Below are positions 14,592-23,372 of a stretch of 32,386 nt of DNA, piece by piece (within the stretch, counting starts at the first letter, position 1; every line of letters begins with the position of its first letter). The stretch is from Ruminococcaceae bacterium UBA3323. GTDB lineage: Bacteria; Bacillota; Clostridia; Oscillospirales; Acutalibacteraceae. The stretch lies in assembly GCA_002361935.1 (NCBI GenBank), contig DESD01000042.1:1287-33672 (forward strand). Direction: 5' to 3'. The position numbers were made by a program, and so were the translations under genes. The notes beneath the pieces were generated by a model that saw nothing but the letters and a program-made list of their open reading frames with translations, was not told the origin of the DNA and searched no databases.

Positions 14592-14931
14592 TTGACGCAT
14601 CCTTTAATTTTTCAAAAATCTCCATACCCTTTTCAATTGAATCATCCGCAACAAAGGTTAATTCAGGAGCTTTTCTTAAGTGAAGATTATTACCAAGTGC
14701 ACGGCGGATATAGCCCTGAGCAGAAGCCAGCCCCTTGCAGGCTGTTTTTGCTTCCTCAATTCCGCTCATAGCACTTATATATACTTTGGCATAGCTTAAA
14801 TCATTAGATACCGTTACATTAACCACCGTGAGCATCTTGCCTGCAACGCGAGGATCTTTAAGTTCACGCATAAGAGAAATGATCTCACGCTTAATATCTT
14901 CTGAAATTCTATCAATATGAAATCCTGCCAT
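14581..14931 (-). CDS. rbfA: Ribosome-binding factor A
   Basis: The product is a 116-residue KH-like RNA-binding protein needed for late maturation of the 30S subunit (16S rRNA 5' end). It starts with RISEDIKREIISLMRELKDPRV and continues with VNVTVSNDLSYAKVYISAM and LRKAPELTFVADDSIEKG, all family marks. The ribosome binding site is weak (GAAAGG about 14 nt before the ATG). It follows infB by 45 nt. Confidence 0.96.
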   Translation of the reverse strand: MAGFHIDRISEDIKREIISLMRELKDPRVAGKMLTVVNVTVSNDLSYAKVYISAMSGIEEAKTACKGLASAQGYIRRALGNNLHLRKAPELTFVADDSIEKGMEIFEKLKDASNEN

Positions 14932-14976
14932 ATTAATTCACATAGCCTTTCTTACAATTGAATCCTTGTTTTTATA

Positions 14977-17352
14977 CTAATCTCTGTATTCCTCAACAAT
15001 ATAACATTCAAGAATATCACCGGGCTTGATATCATCCCAGTTTTCAAGAGAAATACCGCATTCATAACCCGAAGATACTTCTTTAACCTCATCCTTGAAT
15101 CTCTTGAGGTTCTTGATAGCCGTATCTGTAAGCTCTTTGCCGTTTCTTACAACTCGAACTCTTCCGTTTCTGCGCACATTACCGCTTGTAACGAGTGAGC
15201 CGGCAATAGAACCGACGCTTGAAAGCGTGTAAACCTCACGAACCTCAACCGTACCTGTATCAACATTTCTGTATTTAACAGAGCGCATACCGCGCATTGC
15301 CGATTCAATATCCTCTATTGCATCATAGATAATATCATACTGCTTGATTTCAATGCCGTCTCTTGCTGCATTATCTGCCGCAATCTGCTCAACACCGGTT
15401 GCAAATGCAACAATAATCGCATTTGAAGCATTGGCGAGCATAACATCGGAATCATTAACAGCACCAACCGCACCGTGAATAATCTTAACCCTGACCTCAT
15501 CATTTTCAATCTTGAGAAGGGACTGCTTAACAGCTTCAACAGAGCCCTGAACATCAGCCTTAACAATAATGTTGAGCTCTTTCATTTCGCCTTCCTCAAT
15601 GGTGGAGAACAGTGTATCAAGGGTAACCTTCTGGTAAAGCTTGAATTCTTCTTCTTTAGCAAGTGCCTTACGCTGCTCTACAAGCTCCTTGGCAAGACGT
15701 TCATTTGAAACGGCATTGAATTCATCACCGCTCATCGGCGCAGCATCAAGGCCCATAATTTCAACAGGAACAGACGGACCTGCTTCTTCAATTCTGTTAC
15801 CCTTATAATCCGTCATGGCACGGACACGGCCTACTGCCGTTCCTGCAACAACATAATCGCCCGAATGAAGCGTACCGTTCTGAACAAGGAAGGTTGCAAC
15901 CGGACCTCTTCCCTTATCTATCTTAGCCTCAATAACAACACCCTTTGCCGAGCGGTTCGGATTTGCCTTAAGTTCTGCCATTTCGGAAACAAGCACAATG
16001 GTTTCAAGAAGCTTATCAATGCCCATTTTCGTTTTAGCAGAAACAGGAACACAGATTACATCGCCGCCCCATTCCTCGGGAACAAGGTTGTGCTCCGTAA
16101 GCTGCTCCATAATTCTTGAAGGGTTGGCACCCTCTTTATCCATTTTATTGATTGCAACAATAATCTCAATTTCTGCTGCCTTTGCGTGGTTGATGGCTTC
16201 AATCGTCTGCGGCATAATGCCGTCATCGGCAGCAACAACAAGCACTGCAACATCCGTTGCCATAGCTCCTCTTGCACGCATAGCCGTAAATGCTGCGTGA
16301 CCGGGTGTATCAAGGAAGGTGATTTTCTGATCATTCACCTCAACCTGGTAAGCACCGATTGCCTGCGTAATACCGCCTGCTTCTGTTGAAGTTACATCTG
16401 TATCACGGATTGCATCAAGAATAGAGGTTTTACCATGGTCTACATGACCCATAACGCATACTACAGGCGGACGGGTAACCGCATTTTCATCATCCTCAAT
16501 TTCTTCCTCAATAATACGCTCTTCAATCGTTACCTCAACCAGCTTTTCAACCTTTGCGCCAAGCTCGGTTGCAACAATTTCCGCAGTATCATAATCTATA
16601 ACCTCATTAACGGTTGCCATAACGCCGAGTGCCATAAGCTTTTTGATAACCTCGGTTGCCGTCATACGAAGAAGATTGGCAAGATCCCCTACTGTAATTT
16701 CATCGGGAACCTGAATTTTAATCTGCTGCTTCTTTCTCTGCTCGGCAATACGGGCAAGACGCTGCTGCTCCGTTTCCTTTTTGGAACGTGCATGCATACC
16801 CTGCGGTTTCTTTTTTCTGTACTGCTTTGATTTCTGATTCAGCTTTTGCTTTTTCTGATAATCACCCATAGAGGAAGCAGGTGCAATATCCTCATATTTC
16901 TGATTATACTTTTCAAGATCAACCGTATTTACACGTGTATCAATTCTGCGTGTTTCTCCCTTTGTTCTTGCCTGCGGGGTCTGATTTGCCTTTTTCTTTG
17001 CCTTTTCCTCTGCACGCTTTGCAGCCTGCTCTGCCATCTGAAGAATCGCAGCCTGGCTTTCACGCTTTTTATCCTTTTCAGTAGCTGCCTTTTTAGGCTT
17101 GGCTTCTTTATTCGGCTTCTTTTCTTCATTCTTTTCCGGTTTTTTCTTTGAAGAATTAAAATAAGAATCCAAGGTTTTCACACTGTTGTCTATTGTGATT
17201 TTATCAAAAAGAATATTAAGCTCATCCTCTTCCAGCACTGTGCCTGCCTTTTTTGCAGCACCGTCACAATACATTGAAAGTATTTCGATAATCTCTTTAT
17301 TCGTTTTTCCAAAATCCTTTGCAACATCGGAAACTTTAACCTTTATTACCAT
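14977..17352 (-). CDS. infB: Translation initiation factor IF-2
   Basis: The product is a 791-residue GTPase that places initiator tRNA on the 30S subunit. The N-terminus has an IF2_N helical domain (VSDVAKDFGKTNKEIIEIL). A Lys/Glu/Ala-rich linker of about 120 residues and a second IF2_N (TVGDLANLLRMTATEVIKKL) follow. G1 is GHVDHGKT at 302-309, then DTPGHAAF and NKMDKEGANP. The two beta-barrel domains and domain 3 follow, and the C-terminus GISLENWDDIKPGDILECY binds fMet-tRNA. AGGAGG upstream supports the ATG at 17352. It starts 32 nt after ylxQ. Confidence 0.98.
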   Translation of the reverse strand: MVIKVKVSDVAKDFGKTNKEIIEILSMYCDGAAKKAGTVLEEDELNILFDKITIDNSVKTLDSYFNSSKKKPEKNEEKKPNKEAKPKKAATEKDKKRESQAAILQMAEQAAKRAEEKAKKKANQTPQARTKGETRRIDTRVNTVDLEKYNQKYEDIAPASSMGDYQKKQKLNQKSKQYRKKKPQGMHARSKKETEQQRLARIAEQRKKQQIKIQVPDEITVGDLANLLRMTATEVIKKLMALGVMATVNEVIDYDTAEIVATELGAKVEKLVEVTIEERIIEEEIEDDENAVTRPPVVCVMGHVDHGKTSILDAIRDTDVTSTEAGGITQAIGAYQVEVNDQKITFLDTPGHAAFTAMRARGAMATDVAVLVVAADDGIMPQTIEAINHAKAAEIEIIVAINKMDKEGANPSRIMEQLTEHNLVPEEWGGDVICVPVSAKTKMGIDKLLETIVLVSEMAELKANPNRSAKGVVIEAKIDKGRGPVATFLVQNGTLHSGDYVVAGTAVGRVRAMTDYKGNRIEEAGPSVPVEIMGLDAAPMSGDEFNAVSNERLAKELVEQRKALAKEEEFKLYQKVTLDTLFSTIEEGEMKELNIIVKADVQGSVEAVKQSLLKIENDEVRVKIIHGAVGAVNDSDVMLANASNAIIVAFATGVEQIAADNAARDGIEIKQYDIIYDAIEDIESAMRGMRSVKYRNVDTGTVEVREVYTLSSVGSIAGSLVTSGNVRRNGRVRVVRNGKELTDTAIKNLKRFKDEVKEVSSGYECGISLENWDDIKPGDILECYIVEEYRD

Positions 17353-17384
17353 ATATCGAATTCCTCCTGTCTTAAATTATGTTA

Positions 17385-17696
17385 TTAATCTTCTAATAGT
17401 GAAATAATCTTTTTGCTGAAATTCTCATCAGTAATTGCTATAACACCTGCTTTATATCCGCAGGAAAAATGAATTTCATCCATTGTGATATCTGTATAAA
17501 AAACGGGAAGCTCAATTTCTTTTTTACGCATTGCCGTTTTAAATTCAAGCCTTAAACGTTCGGATACATCCGAAGCAAAAAGAAGAAGATAAGCGTTCTT
17601 ATCCATCACTGCCGATAAGGCTGTATCGTGCCCCATAGAAAGCCTGCCTGCTCTGCGGGCAAGACCGAGCATAGAAAGCACCTTATTCTTTTCCAT
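17385..17696 (-). CDS. ylxQ: L7Ae-family RNA-binding protein YlxQ
   Basis: From the ATG at 17696 the product has 103 residues beginning MEKNKVLSMLGLARRAGRLSMG, the typical YlxQ start. The fold is that of ribosomal L7Ae/L30e proteins that bind kink-turn RNA. The basic LARRAGRLSMGHD and the SDVSERLRLEFK segments are expected RNA contacts. An in-frame upstream ATG at 17738 would add 14 basic residues inside ylxR and is less likely. The gene overlaps ylxR by 14 nt. Confidence 0.9.
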   Translation of the reverse strand: MEKNKVLSMLGLARRAGRLSMGHDTALSAVMDKNAYLLLFASDVSERLRLEFKTAMRKKEIELPVFYTDITMDEIHFSCGYKAGVIAITDENFSKKIISLLED

Positions 17697-17955
17697 TTTC
17701 AATTTCTTCTTCCATTTTATCATAAATTTCATCTTCAATTTTCATTGAAAATGCACGCTCAAAGGCTCTTTTCTTTCTTGCCTTTTTCAAACATTCGGGA
17801 TTATTGCAAACATAAGCGCCGCGGCCGTTTTTCTTACCTGTTAAATCAAGGCTGATTTCGCCCTCAGGGCTTTTTACAACCCTTACAAGCGTGCGTTTAT
17901 CAAACATTTCTCCGCAGCCTGTGCACATTCTTTTAACTTCACGCTTTGCTTTCAT
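17683..17955 (-). CDS. ylxR: YlxR (DUF448) RNA-binding protein
   Basis: The product has 90 residues with the family core MCTGCGEMFDKRTLVRVV, LTGKKNGRGAYVCNNPECLKKA and KRAFERAF. Cys pairs (CTGC, then C-NNPEC) and many basic residues suit RNA binding. YlxR has been linked to RNase P in some bacteria. GGGAGAT lies upstream of the ATG. The gene is 21 nt after nusA and overlaps ylxQ by 14 nt. The acidic, Glu-rich tail (MEEEIENGKE) is an extension. Confidence 0.93.
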   Translation of the reverse strand: MKAKREVKRMCTGCGEMFDKRTLVRVVKSPEGEISLDLTGKKNGRGAYVCNNPECLKKARKKRAFERAFSMKIEDEIYDKMEEEIENGKE

Positions 17956-17976
17956 TGTTATTATCTCCCAAATAAT

Positions 17977-19041
17977 TTATTCCTGTGTTCCCTCATAGAA
18001 GCCCGATTCAGGCTTGATATCTATCTTCCAGCCTGTGAGCTTTGCGGCAAGGCGAACGTTCTGACCCTTATTTCCGATAGCAAGACTGAGCTGATCATCC
18101 GGAACGGTTGCACGGCAGATTTTCTTTTCCTCATCAAGAATTTCAACGCCGCATACATCAGACGGAGCAAGAGCAGCCGATATGAATTCAGCACTGTCCT
18201 CACTGTAATTTACAATATCAATCTTTTCGCCGCCAAGCGCTTCAACGATATTTGAAACTCTCTGACCCTTAGGGCCGATGCAGGCACCTACTGCATCCAC
18301 ATTCTCATCCTTGCTGAAAACAGCAATTTTTGTTCTTGAGCCTGCTTCACGGGAAACGGATTTTATTTCAATTGTGCCGTCAAAGATTTCCGGAACCTCT
18401 GTTTCAAACAATCTTCTTACAAGACCCTTATGCGTTCTTGAAAGCATAATCTTAGGTCCTCTGCTGTTATCCTGAATAACATCAACAATAAAGATTTTAA
18501 TATTATCGCCCTCTGTAAGCACCTCGCCCGGAACCTGTTCTGCCTTTGGAAGCATTGCAAGCGTTTTTCCGATTTCAACAGTTGCATTTCCGGTTACGGG
18601 ATCAATACGATGAATTTTTGCGGTAACAAGCTCCTGATTCTTATTCTGAAACTCCTCATACTGCTTTCCTTTTTCACCCTCACGTATGCCCTGACGGATA
18701 ACATTCTTTGCTGTCTGTGCAACAATTCTGCCGAAATCCTTTGTTTTAAGAGGAATATCAATTGTTTTGCCAACCTTAGCACTTTTACGAAGCTCAAGTG
18801 CATCGTCAATAAGAATATCCGTATCCTCATCTTCAATTTCTTCAACAACATTTTTGCGCACATAAACCTTGATTTTTTCTTTTTCGGGATCTATATCGCA
18901 GAAAACAATATCTTTATCATTGAAATATTCACGCTTTGCAGCAACAATAATTGCCCCTGAAATCTTTTCATAAAGATATTCTGCCGAAAGTCCTTTCTCT
19001 TCTTCAAGCATTCTTACTGCTTCAAAAAACTCCTTGCTCAT
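17977..19041 (-). CDS. nusA: Transcription termination/antitermination factor NusA
   Basis: The product binds RNA polymerase and nascent RNA to affect pausing, termination and antitermination. From the ATG at 19041 it has 354 residues, the Firmicute length without the C-terminal acidic repeats. Order of domains: an N-terminal polymerase-binding domain (to about 125), S1 (about 130-200), then two KH domains, with GACIGPKGQRVSNIVEALGGEKIDIV in the first and SLAIGNKGQNVRLAAKLTGWKIDI in the second. AGGA stands 5 nt before this ATG. An upstream TTG at 19053 is possible but unlikely. Confidence 0.96.
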   Translation of the reverse strand: MSKEFFEAVRMLEEEKGLSAEYLYEKISGAIIVAAKREYFNDKDIVFCDIDPEKEKIKVYVRKNVVEEIEDEDTDILIDDALELRKSAKVGKTIDIPLKTKDFGRIVAQTAKNVIRQGIREGEKGKQYEEFQNKNQELVTAKIHRIDPVTGNATVEIGKTLAMLPKAEQVPGEVLTEGDNIKIFIVDVIQDNSRGPKIMLSRTHKGLVRRLFETEVPEIFDGTIEIKSVSREAGSRTKIAVFSKDENVDAVGACIGPKGQRVSNIVEALGGEKIDIVNYSEDSAEFISAALAPSDVCGVEILDEEKKICRATVPDDQLSLAIGNKGQNVRLAAKLTGWKIDIKPESGFYEGTQE

Positions 19042-19073
19042 TTTTCCTATCAACCTTTCTTTATTATAATGCT

Positions 19074-19550
19074 TTAAAATTCATTTATATCAAAATCATC
19101 AAGCTTAACATAAGAGGCCTCTTTTTTATGAAAGGATATCCTCTTGTCATCCTGAAGCTTAATGGTTATTTCGCCGTTTTCATAGTCTTCAAGAATGCCG
19201 TTAAAATCACGGACATTATCAATCGGTCTTATCGTTCTTGCCATAACCGCAGAGCCGATATACTTTTCAAAATGCCAATCCTTTTTCAGTTCTCTTTCAA
19301 TGCCCGGAGAGGAAACCTCCAGCATATAGCTTTGAGAAATCGGATCCGCTTCATCAAGAGGCTTTGTAACTGCATGGGTTAAATCAACGCAGTCATCAAT
19401 AGAAACGCCGCCCTCTTTATCAATAAAAATCCTTAAATACCAATCTGTTCCCTCTTTTGTAAAGGTAATATCCCAGATGCTTACGGAAAGCTCAGCGGCA
19501 AAGGGTGCAACAATTTCCTCAACCCTTTGAACAGTATTCTTACCTGCCAT
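19074..19550 (-). CDS. rimP: Ribosome maturation factor RimP
   Basis: The product assists 30S assembly. From the ATG at 19550 it has 158 residues. Typical segments are VSIWDITFTKEGTDWYLRIFID, GGVSIDDCVDLTHAV, YMLEVSSPGIERELKKDWHF and the SH3-like C-terminus. GGGAGG at 19561-19566, 10 nt upstream, fixes this start rather than an earlier in-frame ATG at 19610, which would place an extra 20 residues through a stable hairpin. It is the first gene of the operon. Confidence 0.94.
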   Translation of the reverse strand: MAGKNTVQRVEEIVAPFAAELSVSIWDITFTKEGTDWYLRIFIDKEGGVSIDDCVDLTHAVTKPLDEADPISQSYMLEVSSPGIERELKKDWHFEKYIGSAVMARTIRPIDNVRDFNGILEDYENGEITIKLQDDKRISFHKKEASYVKLDDFDINEF

Positions 19551-19577
19551 TAAGAAAAAACCTCCCAACAATGATAT

Positions 19578-19602
19578 GAGAGCGGCTTCAAAAGCCACTC
19601 TC
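19578..19602 (-). promoter_or_regulatory. Leader hairpin before the rimP ribosome binding site
   Basis: In the minus-strand RNA, GAGAGUGGCUU pairs fully with AAGCCGCUCUC (11 bp, one U-G wobble) around a UUG loop. It ends 11 nt before GGGAGG. There is no U-tract, so it is not a terminator. It could protect the 5' end, be an RNase III site or set rimP translation. Confidence 0.75.
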
Positions 19603-19630
19603 ACTTTCACATTCTTAACTTACGCTTTAT

Positions 19631-19659
19631 AATATAATATATAAATTAAACATTGTCAA
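19631..19659 (-). promoter_or_regulatory. Promoter of the rimP-nusA-infB operon
   Basis: On the minus strand TTGACA (19654-19659), a 17-bp spacer and TATATT (19631-19636) precede the leader hairpin. The -35 end is covered by the perfect 16-bp palindrome AAGATAAATTTATCTT (19658-19673), which also spans the GH13 stop codon. Confidence 0.75.
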
Positions 19660-19666
19660 GATAAAT

Positions 19667-21571
19667 TTATCTTATTTTATAAATATTGCCCTCAAACGGC
19701 TTAAGCATATTATCCGACGGCTTACCCTTTGTTGAAAGCACAAGTGCTGCATGCTGCATATCAATCGGCCTTGGCTGAGCCTTTTTGCCAAGGTTCAGCT
19801 CAACATAGTAAAGCTCATCATTATATTCCCTGTAATAGCAGAATACAGGGGCATCAATATGTTCGGCACGCTTGAATTCACCGTAAACAAGAGCCTGCGT
19901 ATTCTTTCTTAGCGCAATTGCCTTTTTGTAGAAATTAAGAACACTGTCCTCTCTTTTTGCTTCATCCTCAGCATTGAATCTTCTGTAATCCGAGGTAATT
20001 TTCAGCCACGGTTTGCCGGTTGTAAAGCCTGCATTCTCACTGTCGCTCCACTGGAACGGACTTCTTGCATTATCACGTGTGCCTGTTTTTGCTTTAAAAA
20101 ATGCCTTTTCCTTGCTTTTCCCTTTTGCAACAAGCTCTTTATATGTATTAACAGCCTGAACATCGTCAATTTCTTCAATTGTTTCAAAATCAACATTGCC
20201 CATTGAGATTTCCTGACCCTGATAGATATACGGAACACCGCGGAGCGTCATCTGAATAAGGGCGCAGATTTTTGAAATATCCTCACGGTAGGCATCTGTC
20301 TTATCAACTCTTGAAACGATACGCGGATTATCATGGTTTTCAAAAAATACGGTAGGCCAGCAATGGTTTGTATACTCTGTCTGAAAAATCTCAAAATTTT
20401 CCATAACCTTGTACAAATCATAATCATAATAATCATAATTTGTATGTCCCTGATTAATAAGAAAATCAAAGTTGAACACCGTATCCAGCTCCTTACGGAA
20501 ATCGGCAGTCAGCATCTTATCCATCTCAATGCCTGCACCGCCGCATTCACCAACCGTATAAACATCATAATTCCCAAAGGTTTTTTCCCGCATTTCACGC
20601 AGATATTCATGAAGCCGGGGTCCGTAGAAATAGTATTCTGCCCCCTTGTATCCCGTTAATATGCCAAGGAACGGATTGGCTTCCGGCAGATTGGGATCCT
20701 TGCTGATAAAGTTGATAACATCCATTCTGAAGCCGTCAATTCCCTTTTCAAGCCACCAGTTCATCATAGCATAAACATCATTGCGCATCTTTTCATTTTC
20801 CCAGTTCAGATCCATTTGCTTCTTTGTCCACAAATGCATTGCCCACTGATCCAGATGCTCATAATAATTCCATGCATTTCCTTTAAAAAGAGAATTCCAG
20901 TTGTTCGGAGGGGTTATTCCCTTATCTGTTGCATCACGCCAGATATAGTAATCATGATAAGGATTGTCCTTTGATTTAAGTGCCTGCTGAAACCATTCGT
21001 GCTCATCACTTGTATGATTTACAACAAGGTCAACAATCAACTTCATGCCGCGCCTGTGAATTTCATCAAGCAGCGTATCAAAATCCTCCATTGTGCCGAA
21101 TTCATCTAAAATCTTTTTGTAATCACGGATATCGTAGCCGTTATCATCATTGGGAGAATCATAGAAAGGAGAGCACCATATAGCTGTTACGCCAAGTTCC
21201 TGAAGATAATCAAGCTTTTCCGTAATGCCTCTTAAATCTCCGACACCATCGCCGTTGCTGTCATAAAAAGAGCGGGGATAAACCTGATAAATAACAGCTT
21301 CCTTCCACCATTTTTTCTCAAGTGTTCCCTTGTCCGTAATAACCTCATCCTTTTCAAGATTAAGCATATCGCAGATTTGCTGAACGGTCTTTTTATCAAG
21401 CAGCCCTGCGGTTGCAGTTGTAAGCCATTTTAGTTTTCCGTTGCTTAAAAAGCCATCGGTAATCAAAGAGGCCGGCAGACGAAGCGCCATCATCAGTTTT
21501 TCAAGCATATCCTTTGCCATAGGATTCGCTAAAGCGTCCTTAAACTTTGTGTTTGGTGTAATCTTTAACAT
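19667..21571 (-). CDS. GH13 alpha-glucosidase (oligo-1,6-glucosidase type) with N-terminal extension
   Basis: The product has 634 residues and no signal peptide, so it probably acts on imported alpha-glucosides. The catalytic barrel begins near 87 (KKWWKEAVIYQVYPRSFYDSNGDGVGDL). Nucleophile Asp284 lies in DGFRMDVINF, acid/base Glu342 in VGECGG and Asp413 in FENHDNPR; DLVVNHTS (181-188) is conserved region I. This pattern fits the oligo-1,6-glucosidase/sucrase-like GH13 group. The first 86 residues are extra: a helical module starting ITPNTKFKDALANPMAKDMLEKLM. It resembles the small helical module (TPLGELLANPKAKAVLEK-like) that I recall from other clostridial glycosidases. AGGAG lies before the ATG. 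An 8-bp palindrome GGTATACC at 21596-21603 might be an operator. Confidence 0.93.
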   Translation of the reverse strand: MLKITPNTKFKDALANPMAKDMLEKLMMALRLPASLITDGFLSNGKLKWLTTATAGLLDKKTVQQICDMLNLEKDEVITDKGTLEKKWWKEAVIYQVYPRSFYDSNGDGVGDLRGITEKLDYLQELGVTAIWCSPFYDSPNDDNGYDIRDYKKILDEFGTMEDFDTLLDEIHRRGMKLIVDLVVNHTSDEHEWFQQALKSKDNPYHDYYIWRDATDKGITPPNNWNSLFKGNAWNYYEHLDQWAMHLWTKKQMDLNWENEKMRNDVYAMMNWWLEKGIDGFRMDVINFISKDPNLPEANPFLGILTGYKGAEYYFYGPRLHEYLREMREKTFGNYDVYTVGECGGAGIEMDKMLTADFRKELDTVFNFDFLINQGHTNYDYYDYDLYKVMENFEIFQTEYTNHCWPTVFFENHDNPRIVSRVDKTDAYREDISKICALIQMTLRGVPYIYQGQEISMGNVDFETIEEIDDVQAVNTYKELVAKGKSKEKAFFKAKTGTRDNARSPFQWSDSENAGFTTGKPWLKITSDYRRFNAEDEAKREDSVLNFYKKAIALRKNTQALVYGEFKRAEHIDAPVFCYYREYNDELYYVELNLGKKAQPRPIDMQHAALVLSTKGKPSDNMLKPFEGNIYKIR

Positions 21572-21713
21572 TTTGTTTCTCCTTTCATTTTAAACGGTAT
21601 ACCTATTATTAATTATATGGCAAGAAAAAACTTTATTCCATACACATTATTCATAAGAATTCCGTACCCATTTCGTGCATTTTGTCTAACACATATACTG
21701 TAAATGTAAAAAT

Positions 21714-21742
21714 AAGGAGCAGATATTAAATCCACTCCCCTT
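21714..21742 (-). terminator. Possible terminator downstream of gdhA
   Basis: On the minus strand AAGG...AGTGGAT pairs with ATCTGCT...CCTT, with two wobbles and a GG bulge, and is followed by ATTTTTAC. The stem is imperfect. A cleaner hairpin without a U-tract lies at 21804-21824. The remainder of the 266-bp gap between gdhA and the GH13 gene shows nothing else recognisable. Confidence 0.4.
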
Positions 21743-21803
21743 TTAAAAACAAAAAGCTTCCCTTACAGAAAAACTGCCGAAATCAGCTTTTGCAAATAGT
21801 TCA

Positions 21804-21824
21804 GGGCAGACTGCACATCTGCCC
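21804..21824 (-). other. Hairpin just after the gdhA stop codon
   Basis: GGGCAGA (21804-21810) and TCTGCCC (21818-21824) form a perfect 7-bp stem with a 7-nt loop, starting 13 nt past the stop codon. No U-tract follows in the gdhA direction. It may stabilise the 3' end or work with the downstream stem-loop. Confidence 0.5.
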
Positions 21825-21837
21825 CGGTAAAACATCA

Positions 21838-23193
21838 TTAATAAATACCCTGTGCCATCATTGCTTCGGCAACCTTTTCAAAGCCCGCAATATTTGCGCC
21901 TGCAACCAAATCATAGCCAAGGCCGTATCTTTCGGCGGCCTCAACCGAATGATTATGAATATCTGTCATTGCCTTGTGAAGCTTTGCATCTACTTCCTCA
22001 GCTGTCCATGAAAATCTTTGGCTGTTCTGGCTCATTTCAAGGCCCGAAACGCATACGCCGCCTGCATTAACTGCCTTTGACGGAGCAATGATTATATTCG
22101 GATTTTCCATAAGATAATCCTGCGCATCAGCCGTTGTTGGCATATTTGAAACCTCTATATAGTATTTAACACCGTTGTGAACAAGCTTTTTTGCATCCTC
22201 CAGGTCAACCTCATTCTGCGTTGCGCAGGGCATAACAATATCTATATTCTCAAGTCCCCATGGCTTTTCATCGGGAACAAATACGGCAGACGGGAATTTA
22301 TCGCTGTAATCCTGAACCCTGTCTCTTCCGCTGGAACGCATTTCAAGAAGAAAATCAATTTTTTCAGGGGAACATATTCCGTCCTTATCATAAACATAAC
22401 CCCCCGGGCCGCTTATGGTAAGCGGAATTGCACCAAGCTCGTTCAGTTTTTTAATTGCACCCCATGCAACATTTCCGAATCCGGACAACGCAACACGCTT
22501 GCCCTTTATTGTATCCTTTTCATGCTTCAGCACCTCGCAAAGATAATAAACAGCACCATAGCCTGTTGCCTCAGGACGGATAAGAGAACCGCCGTAGGAC
22601 AGTCCCTTGCCCGTAATAACACCATTTTCAAACGCATCCTTAATTCTCTTGTACTGGCCGAACATAAAACCGATTTCCCGAGAGCCGACACCGATATCCC
22701 CGGCAGGAACATCAACACTTGGACCGATATGCCTGTAAAGCTCTGTCATATATGCCTGGCAGAAACGCATAACCTCACTTTTGCTTTTGCCCCTCGGATC
22801 AAAATCCGAGCCGCCCTTTGCACCGCCCATAGGTAAGCCTGTTAAAGAATTCTTAAAAGTCTGCTCAAATCCAAGGAAATACATAATGCTTGAATTTACG
22901 CTTGGGTGAAAGCGAAGTCCGCCCTTATACGGACCGATTGCCGAATTGAACTGAACACGATAGCCGCGGTTTACCCTTGTTTTTCCCGCATCATCAACCC
23001 ACGCAATGCGAAATGTTATAAGCCTGTCCGGCTCAACCATTCTTGTAAGCAAATCATCCTCAACATATTCCGGATGCTGCTCAATAACCTTTTCAAGAGA
23101 ACGGAAAACCTCTTTCACACACTGAATGTATTCCGGCTTTGCATTATCTCTTCTTTCAACTGTTTTTATTACACTTTCTATATATTCATTCAT
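21838..23193 (-). CDS. gdhA: Glutamate dehydrogenase, hexameric NADP type
   Basis: The product catalyses 2-oxoglutarate + NH4+ + NAD(P)H to glutamate in the cytoplasm. It has 451 residues, as usual for the short bacterial form. Substrate-binding signatures are GPYKGGLRFHPSV (88-99) and PMGGAKGGSDFDPRG with active-site Lys126. DVPAGDIGVGSREIG with catalytic Asp166 follows. The Rossmann domain begins near the ALSGFGNVAWGA motif. Cofactor preference cannot be settled by eye; the family relatives with this N-terminus are usually NADP-dependent. GGAGG lies close upstream of the ATG. It appears monocistronic. A 6+6 inverted repeat lies about 110 bp upstream of the start. Confidence 0.95.
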   Translation of the reverse strand: MNEYIESVIKTVERRDNAKPEYIQCVKEVFRSLEKVIEQHPEYVEDDLLTRMVEPDRLITFRIAWVDDAGKTRVNRGYRVQFNSAIGPYKGGLRFHPSVNSSIMYFLGFEQTFKNSLTGLPMGGAKGGSDFDPRGKSKSEVMRFCQAYMTELYRHIGPSVDVPAGDIGVGSREIGFMFGQYKRIKDAFENGVITGKGLSYGGSLIRPEATGYGAVYYLCEVLKHEKDTIKGKRVALSGFGNVAWGAIKKLNELGAIPLTISGPGGYVYDKDGICSPEKIDFLLEMRSSGRDRVQDYSDKFPSAVFVPDEKPWGLENIDIVMPCATQNEVDLEDAKKLVHNGVKYYIEVSNMPTTADAQDYLMENPNIIIAPSKAVNAGGVCVSGLEMSQNSQRFSWTAEEVDAKLHKAMTDIHNHSVEAAERYGLGYDLVAGANIAGFEKVAEAMMAQGIY

Positions 23194-23298
23194 AGTAAAT
23201 CCCCCTCCTATTCATTATAAATCAAAGTAAAAGTTAATACTATTGACAATAATTCTAATATCACATTAAAAAATTGTGCATTTTGGCCAATCAATTCC

Positions 23299-23316
23299 AA
23301 TGAGCATCCACTCATT
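23299..23316. other. Inverted repeat upstream of gdhA
   Basis: AATGAG-CATCCA-CTCATT is a perfect 6+6 repeat with a 6-bp centre, between gdhA and the terminator of the ABC operon. It could be an operator or a weak RNA hairpin. No confident -35/-10 pair was found for gdhA. Confidence 0.4.
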
Positions 23317-23337
23317 TGTATCTTATAAACAAAAAAA

Positions 23338-23360
23338 CGAAGCAGTATAGAACTGCTTCG
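23338..23360 (-). terminator. Intrinsic terminator of the ABC importer operon
   Basis: CGAAGCAGT (23338-23346) and ACTGCTTCG (23352-23360) form a perfect 9-bp stem with a 5-nt loop, followed on the minus strand by TTTTTTTG. It lies 12 nt past the stop codon of the ATPase gene. Confidence 0.95.
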
Positions 23361-23372
23361 CATATTTAGTAC

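Noticed and set aside
22177..22836. 219-codon plus-strand ORF
   Set aside because: Antisense to gdhA, which is strongly conserved; treated as a shadow frame.
23243..23271. Plus-strand promoter (TTGACA at 23243-23248)
   Set aside because: The possible -10 (TTAAAA) is poor and no plus-strand gene follows.
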